Assembly (NCBI GenBank): GCA_902607435.1
Contig: CACLJX010000008.1
Coordinates: forward strand, 1-64,000
Reading direction: 5' to 3'
DNA: 64,000 nt
From: an uncultured Alphaproteobacteria bacterium
GTDB taxonomy: Bacteria; Pseudomonadota; Alphaproteobacteria; HIMB59; GCA-002718135
How positions within the stretch are numbered: position 1 is the first letter of the stretch; the number at the start of each line of letters is the position of its first letter. Below are positions 56,016 to 63,842 of the stretch, in pieces. A program made the translations under genes and the position numbers. The notes beneath the pieces were generated by a model, which did not search any database, was not told where the DNA came from, and saw only the letters and a list, made by a program, of their open reading frames with translations.

Positions 56016-57095
56016 TTGAAAAAATTATTTATCATTTTGTTATCGTGTGTATTTATCTGTGTAATAATTATATTTGTTGTTCGTGACCGATTTAGTATTG
56101 AAACAATAATATCAAATATTGAAAACCAAGCTGGCTTGGATATTAAATTAAATGATATAAGCAAATATGTATTTTATCCTTCAATCAATTTTAATAATGA
56201 AAATGTCACTATAAATAAAAAAGATATCCAACTTATTATTAAAAAAGCTAACATAAATATTTCTAAAAATTATTGGCCTACTTCTCCAATAAATTTAAAT
56301 CTAACAACTCCTACTATCAATTACCAAGGGATAGAAATACGTGATGCTATTATAGATGCCTCCTATCAAAATAACATCATAACTATTAATAGCTTTATTG
56401 GAAAAATCATTGAAGGAGATGTTGATTTAATTGGAAAAATAGAAATTAATGAAAAACAATCCTTTAATATTAAAGGCAATTTTAAAAATATTTCACTTAA
56501 TACTCTTCTACAACAATCTCAAATGGCGAAATGGGACAGAGTAAATATTAAATTATCTTCAACTAATTTAAGTATATCTGGAAAAATTAATGATAATAAT
56601 CCATTATTGGTTTTAAATGGAACTATTCCTATTACAGGTATATTTTATTTAACAACTACTGAAGAAGAAAAATTTGGGGCTACTTTTCTTTCATTATTAG
56701 TTGAAAAAATTCCAGACTTATCTTCTATTAGTAAGTCAATAAATTTTATAGTGTTTAATTATTCTAATATTCCAACTTCTCTTATTGGTGTTTTACAAAT
56801 TAAAAATGGATTAATTAAGAGCGATGAAATTTTAATTCAAAATAAAAGTGCTAAATCTACATTAAAAGGATCTTACAATTTTATAAAAAATGAAATTGAT
56901 GGTACAATATATTTTTTTAAAGAAAATGATATTTTTGTTGAAGCACAATTAAAAGGTGAAATTGATAATCCACAAATTCTTGTTGGAGGGAAAGTTTTTG
57001 CTGAAAATGAAGAGGAACCACTTCAAGATATAAAAAAATTATTTGAGGAGGGTATTAATTCACTCATAAACAAACTATTAAATATAGATGAGTAG
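56016..57095 (+). CDS. AsmA-like envelope protein
   Basis: This is a 359-residue protein with one N-terminal membrane anchor (LFIILLSCVFICVIIIFVV, residues 4-22). An AsmA-type beta-rich body follows, with repeated segments such as LDIKLNDISKYVFYPSINF and FIGKIIEGDVDLIGKIEI. A C-terminal SAKSTLKGSYNF-EIDGTIYF part is typical of AsmA_2. AsmA-family proteins help move phospholipids to the outer membrane. The start is TTG, 1 bp after the DMGDH stop. It is shorter than E. coli AsmA (about 617 residues). Confidence 0.8.
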   Translation: MKKLFIILLSCVFICVIIIFVVRDRFSIETIISNIENQAGLDIKLNDISKYVFYPSINFNNENVTINKKDIQLIIKKANINISKNYWPTSPINLNLTTPTINYQGIEIRDAIIDASYQNNIITINSFIGKIIEGDVDLIGKIEINEKQSFNIKGNFKNISLNTLLQQSQMAKWDRVNIKLSSTNLSISGKINDNNPLLVLNGTIPITGIFYLTTTEEEKFGATFLSLLVEKIPDLSSISKSINFIVFNYSNIPTSLIGVLQIKNGLIKSDEILIQNKSAKSTLKGSYNFIKNEIDGTIYFFKENDIFVEAQLKGEIDNPQILVGGKVFAENEEEPLQDIKKLFEEGINSLINKLLNIDE

Positions 57096-58023
57096 TGTAC
57101 TTGCTACAATTATGGGAGTTTTTAGCTATATTTTAGCTGGTTATATTTTGAAAAAAATTAATATTGTATCCACTAATATAGAAAAAATATTTTCATCAAT
57201 TAGCTTTAATTTTTTGCTCCCACTTGCACTCATCGTAAACTTTTGGCTTATTGCTTTCCCTAATATTGTTGTTTTAAAATTAATAATTAGTTTTTTTGGA
57301 GCTGGTATTCTCATATTTATTATTTCCTTTTTTATTAGCAAGCAATTTTATAAGTTTAAAGTTGATGATAGTGCTCTCTTTGGTCTAGGAGCTTGCTTTG
57401 GTAATTCAGTAGCACTTGGTATTCCGTTAATGTATTCAATTTTAGGACCTGTCGATGCTATGCCCTATATGATCCTAGTATTATTTCATGGTATCATACA
57501 CTTTACCTATACAACAATTATTATTGAAAGTTACCGAAATAGAAACCAATCAAATATTAATAAAATAATTAAAACAATATTTGGATTGGTGCAGAATATT
57601 ATTCTAGTAGGAATGTTTGTTGGCCTAGCTCTAAATTATTTTGAAATTCCTTTTCCAAATACTTTACAAAACATCTTGCAACCAATTGCAAAACTTGCTT
57701 TGCCCACAGTACTTGTTTCAATGGGAATGGCGCTTGGAGGATTTAAGATAACTGCCAATTTATCTTACTCTATTGTTCTCACAACTTTAAAAAACTTTAT
57801 TCATCCTTTAATTGCATTTATTTTAGCTAAATACATTTTGTTTATGTCACCACTTTTAGTTTTTATTGTCACAATGGCTGCTGCCCTACCCAGTGGGACA
57901 CAAACATATTATTTTAGTTATAGATACAACTCTTTACAAAATATCATATCAACTAACATTGTTATTAGTACCTTTGTGAGTTTCTTTACACTCTCAATAA
58001 TTTTATTACTATTTAGTTATTAG
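57088..58023 (+). CDS. AEC family transporter (auxin efflux carrier-like permease)
   Basis: This 311-residue membrane protein has about ten helices in two inverted halves. Features of the Mem_trans/AEC family are SFNFLLPLALIVNFW near residues 37-51, LGACFGNSVALGIPLMYSIL near 98-117, and LALPTVLVSMGMALGG near 204-219. The ending MAAALPSGTQTYYFSYRY is also characteristic. Bacterial members export or import organic acids such as malonate or malate; the substrate here is unknown. The start overlaps the AsmA-like gene by 8 bp. The stop is shared (TTAG) with a convergent TPR gene. Confidence 0.9.
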   Translation: MSSVLATIMGVFSYILAGYILKKINIVSTNIEKIFSSISFNFLLPLALIVNFWLIAFPNIVVLKLIISFFGAGILIFIISFFISKQFYKFKVDDSALFGLGACFGNSVALGIPLMYSILGPVDAMPYMILVLFHGIIHFTYTTIIIESYRNRNQSNINKIIKTIFGLVQNIILVGMFVGLALNYFEIPFPNTLQNILQPIAKLALPTVLVSMGMALGGFKITANLSYSIVLTTLKNFIHPLIAFILAKYILFMSPLLVFIVTMAAALPSGTQTYYFSYRYNSLQNIISTNIVISTFVSFFTLSIILLLFSY

Positions 58024-58559
58024 GCAGAGTTTGATAATCTATTGATTAGCATTTCTTTTTTTTGGATTATAGAAGAATTATTTGGAAAAATTTCTAACAT
58101 TGTATCATAGACATCTATTGCTTTATCAAGCTGTTGATAATGAATAAAAATTAAACCCATGCCATCCATTGCTCCAAAATGTCGAGGCTCTAACTTCAAT
58201 GTTTCATGAATATCTATCATAGAAGCATCAAATTTTCCTAGCATATAGTAAACTGTTGCACGTTTATTCCACCCTTCAGCAAAATTTGGATTTTTATCTA
58301 TAACGCGAGTAAAAAAAGCAACTGCCATTAGCAAGTCCCCAGTACGCATAGATTCTAAGCCTCGATAAAAATCTGCTTCTATAATAGGATCGTTGGTTTC
58401 ATGCCATATATCCCAAATACTAGATGTCACTTCATTTATTTTAATTTTATTTTCTGTTTTAGATAAAATCTTAAATAAATCTTCAAGACGAGGATCATTT
58501 TGATCAGCTTTTAGAGAAAAAGCGAAAAGTAAAAAAACAATTAAGGTTCTAGATAACAT
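58020..58559 (-). CDS. Secreted TPR-repeat protein
   Basis: This 179-residue protein has a signal peptide (about residues 1-18, LSRTLIVFLLFAFSLKA). Three or four tetratricopeptide repeats follow in the second half, for example AEGWNKRATVYYMLGKFDAS and FGAMDGMGLIFIHYQQLDKA. Before them is a segment with SIWDIWHETNDPIIEADFYRG. Such small periplasmic TPR proteins are common in alphaproteobacteria, without known function. The gene is divergent from the YfcG-like gene (58 bp gap). Confidence 0.85.
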   Translation of the reverse strand: MLSRTLIVFLLFAFSLKADQNDPRLEDLFKILSKTENKIKINEVTSSIWDIWHETNDPIIEADFYRGLESMRTGDLLMAVAFFTRVIDKNPNFAEGWNKRATVYYMLGKFDASMIDIHETLKLEPRHFGAMDGMGLIFIHYQQLDKAIDVYDTMLEIFPNNSSIIQKKEMLINRLSNSA

Positions 58560-58617
58560 TTATGAATAATATGATAATGTAGATTTATTAAAATTAAATC
58601 AAAAGAAAACAACGATA

Positions 58618-59241
58618 ATGATTAATCTATACACATGGCCCACTCCTAATGGACGTAAAATAAGCATTTTATTAGAAGAATTAGAGATTTCTTATAATGT
58701 TATTCCTATAAACATTAATAAAAACGAGCAATTTTCAAAAGAATTTTCATTAATTTCGCCTAGCAATAAAATACCAGCAATTTTTGATCAAGAAGCTAAA
58801 AAAAATATTTTTGAATCTGGAGCTATCATGTTGTATCTCGCTGATAAGTTTAAAAAATTTTTACCGATTAAATACCACTGGCAGGTAATCGAATGGTTTA
58901 TGTTTCAACAAACTCAGGTAGGTCCTCTTTTAGGTCAAACACATCAATTTCTTTTTTATAATCCTGGGAAAAGTAAATTTGCAGAAGAAAAATATAAAAA
59001 TTATGCGAAAAGAATTTATCAAACATTAGACCTTCAATTAAAAAAAAATGAATATTTAGGATTCAAATACTCTATTGCAGATATAGCTACTTGGCCTTGG
59101 GTAGCACGCTTTGAAAGACAACGTATTGATTTAGAAAAATATCCTAACGTTTTACGATGGTACAAATTAATAGCTGACAGACCGGCTGTTATTAAAGGTT
59201 ATAATGTTGTTGGAACATTTGAAAAGATTCCACTTACATAA
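58618..59241 (+). CDS. yfcG: Nu-class glutathione S-transferase, YfcG-like disulfide reductase
   Basis: This 207-residue GST-fold protein closely follows E. coli YfcG. It opens with LYTWPTPNGRKISILLEEL (YfcG reads TPNGHKI). ISPSNKIPAIFD lies near residue 47, FESGAIMLYLADKFKKFLP near 65-83, and GPLLGQTHQFLFYNPG near 102-117. The ending SIADIATWPWVARFERQRID is diagnostic. The conserved Thr and Asn of TPNG (about 9-11) are the glutathione-site residues. It probably acts as a glutathione-dependent disulfide or peroxide reductase. It is convergent with the LysE-family gene, 5 bp apart. Confidence 0.9.
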   Translation: MINLYTWPTPNGRKISILLEELEISYNVIPININKNEQFSKEFSLISPSNKIPAIFDQEAKKNIFESGAIMLYLADKFKKFLPIKYHWQVIEWFMFQQTQVGPLLGQTHQFLFYNPGKSKFAEEKYKNYAKRIYQTLDLQLKKNEYLGFKYSIADIATWPWVARFERQRIDLEKYPNVLRWYKLIADRPAVIKGYNVVGTFEKIPLT

Positions 59242-59246
59242 GTAAT

Positions 59247-59846
59247 TTATATTACAATTGAAATAGCTGTTCCAAAAAGAAGTATTGCCAAAAGATATTC
59301 GATAATTTTCTTTAATTTTTCATTGCTTAGATAATGCCGTATAACGCTTCCGCCAAATGCCCACATACTTATTGATGGTAGATTTATAATCGTAGACATA
59401 ATTACCAGGAAAAGTGTCCCTATTATTAAATTTTCTTTTTCTGGATAAAATAACGATACAGCTGTAATACAAATAACCCATGCTTTTGGGTTAACAAATT
59501 GAAACAAGATAGCTTCATAATATTTTAAGGGAGATGATTTTTCGTCTGTTGTTGAAATATTTAATGAACCGAACATTTTCCAAGCCAAATATAAAAGATA
59601 ACAAGCACCGATATATTTTAATATTTCAAATAGTATAGGAAATTGCATAAATAAACTTCCTAAGCCAAAACAAACTAGTGCAAGTTGAATGCCATGTCCT
59701 GAAGAAATACCGATAATATTTGGAATAGATTTTATAAAACCAAACTTTATTCCAGATGCAGTAAGTATGCTATTATTAGGACCAGGCGTCCCATACATCA
59801 CAAAATAATACACACTGATAGTAACAATTAGCTCCCATGTAATCAT
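59247..59846 (-). CDS. LysE/RhtB family amino acid exporter
   Basis: This is a 199-residue membrane protein of about five or six helices. The LysE/RhtB signature GTPGPNNSILTASGIKFG is at about residues 20-37, and FVNPKAWVICITAVSLF follows near 116. Such exporters remove lysine, threonine, homoserine lactone or other small amino compounds. The substrate cannot be fixed, and the saccharopine genes nearby do not by themselves prove lysine. It begins 4 bp after the YajQ gene ends on the same strand. Confidence 0.92.
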   Translation of the reverse strand: MITWELIVTISVYYFVMYGTPGPNNSILTASGIKFGFIKSIPNIIGISSGHGIQLALVCFGLGSLFMQFPILFEILKYIGACYLLYLAWKMFGSLNISTTDEKSSPLKYYEAILFQFVNPKAWVICITAVSLFYPEKENLIIGTLFLVIMSTIINLPSISMWAFGGSVIRHYLSNEKLKKIIEYLLAILLFGTAISIVI

Positions 59847-59850
59847 AAAA

Positions 59851-60336
59851 TTAATCGCGAAAGTTTACAAATTGAACAGGAATGCCGATTTTAGCTTCTT
59901 CAATCATTTGCATTACTGTTTGTAAATCATCTTTCTTTTTGCCATCTACTCTCAATTCATTACCATTGATTTTTACTTGTACTTTAATTTTAGAGTTTTT
60001 GACATCAGCTGTAATTTTTTTTGCAATAGTTTGCTCGATACCTTCTACAAGTTTATAGATTTGACGAATTTTATTACCTCCTGCCTTTTCTTTACTGCCA
60101 GAACTTAAACATAAAGGATCAACCTTACGTCTTACAAAATGTGTAACTATCAAATCGCGTACTTGTTTCAATTTTAATTCATCGTCTGTGACTACTGTAA
60201 GTTCTTTGTCTTTATGCTCAATTGTTGTGTTGGAACCTTTAAAATCATACCGATTGCCAATTTCACGCAGTGCATTGCCAATCGCATTATCAATTTCTTG
60301 AAAATCTAATCGGCTAACAACATCAAAACTAGGCAT
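59851..60336 (-). CDS. yajQ: YajQ family nucleotide-binding protein
   Basis: This is a 161-residue protein with the YajQ double-RRM-like fold. It opens with PSFDVVSRLDFQEIDNAI, has the NRYDFKGSNTTIEHKDKEL segment near residue 28, and ends with KIGIPVQFVNFRD, all hallmarks of the family. YajQ members bind nucleotides and, in Xanthomonas, cyclic di-GMP. The role in this organism is unknown. It lies between the RmuC gene (about 20 bp away) and the LysE-type gene. Confidence 0.96.
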   Translation of the reverse strand: MPSFDVVSRLDFQEIDNAIGNALREIGNRYDFKGSNTTIEHKDKELTVVTDDELKLKQVRDLIVTHFVRRKVDPLCLSSGSKEKAGGNKIRQIYKLVEGIEQTIAKKITADVKNSKIKVQVKINGNELRVDGKKKDDLQTVMQMIEEAKIGIPVQFVNFRD

Positions 60337-60355
60337 AAATTAAAGAACATTTCCC

Positions 60356-61321
60356 TTAATTTATGTCGTCCTCTGAATCAATAGGCAATTGTTTATTAGT
60401 TGAAAGCCTACCCAAATTTTTCATTTTTTGAACCTTCTTTGTTAAACTTCCTGGCCCATCTTGTAGTCGTAATTTTGCCTCGTCCATTTTATCTTTAGCT
60501 TTGTTTATAGATTGATTGGCTTGATTAAATGATTCATACACATTAACAGTCTTTTCATAAATTTCAGTTGCTGCTGAGGCTATATCTTTGATTTGTTTTG
60601 TTTGTTTATCTATACGCCACATATTTTCAATTGCCTTTAACAAAAAAGGAAGAGTTGATGGACCTACAATAATGATTTTTTTTTGCCATGCGTCTTCAAC
60701 AATTTTTTTTCCTTCATTATAAAGCGCTAATAATGCTGGCTCTATAGGCATAAACATTAATACGTTATCAATGGTATTAAGCTCATATAGGCTTGCATAA
60801 TTATCTTTACTTAAATCTCTAACAAAATTTTTAACAGACTCCAAAAATTTTTTTAGATGTTGCGACTTATGGTTTTCTTCCTTTGCATTAGAATAATCAT
60901 GCCAGGCACTTAAAGAGACTTTAGAATCAATTATGATATCACGTTTTCCTGGCATATGAACAATAACATCAGGTTTCTGTAAATTGCCATCAGTGCCCTT
61001 ATAAGCTTTTTGTGTCTCGTATTCCTCCCCTTCTCTAAGTCCAGCACTATCCAATATATTTTTTAAAACAAATTCTCCCCATGCCCCTTGTTGCTGAGAA
61101 CCGCCTCGGATCAAACTATTTTCAATACGATCTTGAGCTAAATTAAAATTTTGCAAGGATTGTTGAATTGACTTAATGTTATCTTTTAAAGATACTAAAT
61201 CATCATTTTCTTTATTTTCGGAAGCTTGTTTGTAAGTAAGGAAGTAATATAATAATGCTATAATTCCTGCTCCAGAAAAAAAACCGAGCAAGAAAATAAT
61301 TATTTGATTACTAAATTCCAT
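60356..61321 (-). CDS. rmuC: DNA recombination protein RmuC
   Basis: This 321-residue protein has an N-terminal membrane anchor (IIIFLLGFFSGAGIIALLYYFL, shown in part as FLLGFFSGAGIIALLYYF, residues 10-27) and a short coiled coil. The RmuC nuclease-like domain follows, with QQGAWGEFVLKNILDSAGL near residue 76 and KPDVIVHMPGKRDIIIDSKV near 116, carrying the PD-(D/E)xK-like residues. FMPIEPALLAL lies near 190. It is shorter than E. coli RmuC (475) because the coiled-coil part is reduced. The function is linked to limiting inversion at short repeats. Confidence 0.93.
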   Translation of the reverse strand: MEFSNQIIIFLLGFFSGAGIIALLYYFLTYKQASENKENDDLVSLKDNIKSIQQSLQNFNLAQDRIENSLIRGGSQQQGAWGEFVLKNILDSAGLREGEEYETQKAYKGTDGNLQKPDVIVHMPGKRDIIIDSKVSLSAWHDYSNAKEENHKSQHLKKFLESVKNFVRDLSKDNYASLYELNTIDNVLMFMPIEPALLALYNEGKKIVEDAWQKKIIIVGPSTLPFLLKAIENMWRIDKQTKQIKDIASAATEIYEKTVNVYESFNQANQSINKAKDKMDEAKLRLQDGPGSLTKKVQKMKNLGRLSTNKQLPIDSEDDIN

Positions 61322-61416
61322 AAATTAACACTATCCAATAAAACTAGATAAAAAAGTAAATACGTATAATACCTCTTTTAAGTTTTGTTTCACAATAATA
61401 AATAATTTGAAAAAAG

Positions 61417-61851
61417 TTAAAATATATTGATTGCCCATAAAGCAGAAAAATAAATCACTAAGTACCGTGCTATTTTACCAATAGATACCAATAATAAAAA
61501 TGGTAAGAATGAATAACGAAGTGTTCCTGCAACAAATGTAAGTGGATCACCAATAAAAGGTACCCAAGCAAAAAGTAAAGACCATTTTCCGTACTTCAAA
61601 AAAAAATTGCTGGCTTTGCTAATTTGATTTTGATTAATAGGAAACCATTTTTTTTGAATAAAATAAGCCGCATAATATCCGCATATCCAATTAAATACAG
61701 AGCCAAGGATATTACCTACTGAAGCTACTATTAAAAGCAATAAAGAATTATAATTATCAATAGCAAGTAAGGTAGCAAAATAAATTTCTGATCCAAATGG
61801 AATAATGGTAGCAACCAAAAAACTTACTACAAATAAAGAAAAATATATCAT
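61417..61851 (-). CDS. VTT-domain (YqaA/DedA-like) membrane protein
   Basis: This 144-residue membrane protein has four or so hydrophobic segments. The segments VASVGNILGSVFNWICGYY near residues 42-60 and WSLLFAWVPFIGDPLTFVAG near 93-112 match the YqaA branch of the VTT/SNARE-associated (DedA) superfamily, which is shorter than true DedA. Related proteins act in lipid scrambling or carrier recycling. The exact role is unknown. It is 12 bp downstream of the sulfotransferase-like gene and 95 bp from rmuC, with nothing visible in that gap. Confidence 0.88.
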   Translation of the reverse strand: MIYFSLFVVSFLVATIIPFGSEIYFATLLAIDNYNSLLLLIVASVGNILGSVFNWICGYYAAYFIQKKWFPINQNQISKASNFFLKYGKWSLLFAWVPFIGDPLTFVAGTLRYSFLPFLLLVSIGKIARYLVIYFSALWAINIF

Positions 61852-61863
61852 AAGTATTATTAA

Positions 61864-62622
61864 TTAAAATAAATATTTTTTTTCTATTTCTTTCATTAAA
61901 AGGGAATCATAATAATTGTAATCAATAATCTGTTGATATAATTTTTTAATCATTAAATCTATAAAATTCCTATTGTAATTTGCTACATTTTCATGAACAT
62001 AAGATGGAAGATTGAAACCATAGTATGAAATAAATTTATTTATAAATAAGTTGAAAGAATCTACATCACCAATTAGTTTAAAATATTTTAAATTATTAAT
62101 AGCAGTTTCATAATCAGATTGAGTAATTTTATAATCGTTTTCAACATAAAAATATTTTTCATACGGAATGCCTGCAATTGTTTTTGTAACAATATTTGAT
62201 GTAATAAAGTTATTTTCTAATAATTTTATTATTATAGGAATATCGTTCTCAGACAAAGTTAATTGAAAAAATACATTTTCATTAATATTTTTTATATTAT
62301 CTAAATTGCGTTTTTTTTGTAGGTAAGTATGAAAATATTTAAAATATATGTTGGAAAAAAAATGTTTATGAACATCTCTTACTAAAGTATACAAATCAAC
62401 ATTCTTACATTCATCACTAAAAACAAAATGACCACTTAAAAAATTTTTTGCTCCTTGTGGCTTAAAATAATCAAAAGAAAATTTGCGAAGATAAAATTTT
62501 TTACCTACTTGTAAATAATTAATATTGTTTTGATTTGATATTTTTTCCAAAATATGATTGAATGTTAATCCTCCAGTTTTTGGTATATGAAGAAAAACTA
62601 TTGGTTTTAATATATTAAACAT
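61864..62622 (-). CDS. Sulfotransferase-like protein (PAPS-dependent family)
   Basis: This 252-residue protein has the phosphosulfate-binding loop FLHIPKTGGLTF at about residues 10-21 and the 3'-phosphate-binding segment LVRDVHKHFFS near 80-90. These are the two hallmarks of carbohydrate sulfotransferases related to the heparan 2-O-sulfotransferase/Sulfotransfer_2 group. The C-terminal half is rich in Asn, Lys, Tyr and Ile and is poorly conserved. It probably decorates a surface glycan, but bacterial relatives are little characterised. It is divergent from an FkbM methyltransferase gene (117 bp gap). Confidence 0.8.
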   Translation of the reverse strand: MFNILKPIVFLHIPKTGGLTFNHILEKISNQNNINYLQVGKKFYLRKFSFDYFKPQGAKNFLSGHFVFSDECKNVDLYTLVRDVHKHFFSNIYFKYFHTYLQKKRNLDNIKNINENVFFQLTLSENDIPIIIKLLENNFITSNIVTKTIAGIPYEKYFYVENDYKITQSDYETAINNLKYFKLIGDVDSFNLFINKFISYYGFNLPSYVHENVANYNRNFIDLMIKKLYQQIIDYNYYDSLLMKEIEKKYLF

Positions 62623-62739
62623 CTTTAATATTCTTTTTTCATAGCATTTTTTAGGTATTAAACTAGGTATTTAATTTGTTATTTTAATAATAAAGTCTAT
62701 TTATTATTCTACTAAGTATTGATAACATATTGAAATATA

Positions 62740-63579
62740 ATGAATGTAAATGATTTAAAAAAACAATTTAAAAAAATAAATGATTTAAAAAAAAATAATA
62801 ACTTTGATACTTATACGCTTAATGAATTACAGAAATTACCAACATTTAATGGCTTGTGTGAATTAGGTTTTAAAAACACCTCTTTTTATATGATTAATAT
62901 TTCTAATGACGATGCCATACCTTTGAAATATTTGTGGAGGAATAAATATGAGCATTTATCACTTAATCTTTGGTATGACATGACAAGAAAAGATGGTTAT
63001 TTTTTTGATGTTGGTGCTCACACAGGCATATATTCAATAATAGGAAATCTAAATAAAAACCAAAATAATATTATTTCTATTGAACCGTATTTCCTAAATT
63101 TTTCTAGGCTTTTATCCAATTTAAAAATAAATAATATAAAACCTAAAAGTTGTTTTTTGGCAGCTGCATCAAATAAAGAAGATGTTGGTAAATTTAATGT
63201 TAAAAATGCGCCTGACTACCATAGCACTAGCGGAAAGATATCAGAAAATGGAAATATTAATATTCCTAAAATTAAAATTGATAATTTTAAATTAGATAAA
63301 ACAATTATTGGAATAAAAATAGATACTGAAGGTCACGAATTTGAAGTATTGGAAGGCGCACAAAATTATATCAATAAAGATAAACCTGATATAATTTTTG
63401 AAATACATAAAAATTGCTTTGATAAGTGTTTAGGCCTCTTAAAACTTAATGGGTACAATTTTTACTTTATAAATGAAATTGATGAAAAAATTACAGAAAT
63501 AGAAAAATTTAGCTCTGATTTAAAAAGACCAGAAGGCTCAAACTGTTATGCTTCAGTCAATAAAATTAAAAAATTGTAA
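62740..63579 (+). CDS. FkbM family methyltransferase
   Basis: This 279-residue SAM-dependent methyltransferase has motif I FFDVGAHTGIYSIIG near residues 88-102 and ISIEPYFLNFSRLLSNL near 112-128. The FkbM signature IIGIKIDTEGHEFEVLEGAQ is near 188-207. An N-terminal ~85-residue part with short repeated lysine/asparagine helices precedes it (KKQFKKINDLKKNNNF). FkbM enzymes O-methylate sugars or polyketides and are frequent in surface-polysaccharide islands. It is the last gene before a tRNA-Gly remnant. Confidence 0.9.
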   Translation: MNVNDLKKQFKKINDLKKNNNFDTYTLNELQKLPTFNGLCELGFKNTSFYMINISNDDAIPLKYLWRNKYEHLSLNLWYDMTRKDGYFFDVGAHTGIYSIIGNLNKNQNNIISIEPYFLNFSRLLSNLKINNIKPKSCFLAAASNKEDVGKFNVKNAPDYHSTSGKISENGNINIPKIKIDNFKLDKTIIGIKIDTEGHEFEVLEGAQNYINKDKPDIIFEIHKNCFDKCLGLLKLNGYNFYFINEIDEKITEIEKFSSDLKRPEGSNCYASVNKIKKL

Positions 63580-63842
63580 TTATATATTCTAAATTTTTTG
63601 ATAGTGCATGTATTACACATCTTCAATAAATTAATGAAGTTGAAGTCAAAGATTCGAATCCCTTCGCCCGCTCCTAATTTTAGCGATATTCCCTTATTTG
63701 ATTCACTTCATATTCAAAAAATGTTCATTTGGTTATCGTAATTTGCACCCCTGTTAATAGTATATAAGCAACTAACGAAATGATCTCATTAATGTAAGAA
63801 AATAAAAAAGGCTTAAGTAGTGCAAGTACAATATAGCAACAT
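63580..63842. other. Longest gene-free stretch, at the boundary of the glycan genes
   Basis: No plausible ORF is seen on either strand between the FkbM gene and the partial hydrolase gene. The only recognisable content is the tRNA-Gly 3' fragment at 63648-63675. The remaining sequence is AT-rich without obvious repeats or hairpins. It is several times longer than the typical gap in this genome. Confidence 0.6.
63648..63675 (+). other. tRNA-Gly 3'-end remnant, possible integration scar
   Basis: The sequence reads as the T-loop and acceptor 3' half of a glycine tRNA. T-loop TTCGAAT (63653-63659) is followed by CCCTT, acceptor strand CGCCCGC and discriminator T, then CCT in place of CCA. No D-arm, anticodon arm or 5' acceptor strand is present upstream, and the 5' T-stem strand is decayed (AAAGA instead of a match to CCCTT). 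Such 3' tRNA fragments are left when an element integrates into a tRNA gene. Glycine identity is inferred from the acceptor sequence and T73. Confidence 0.65.
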
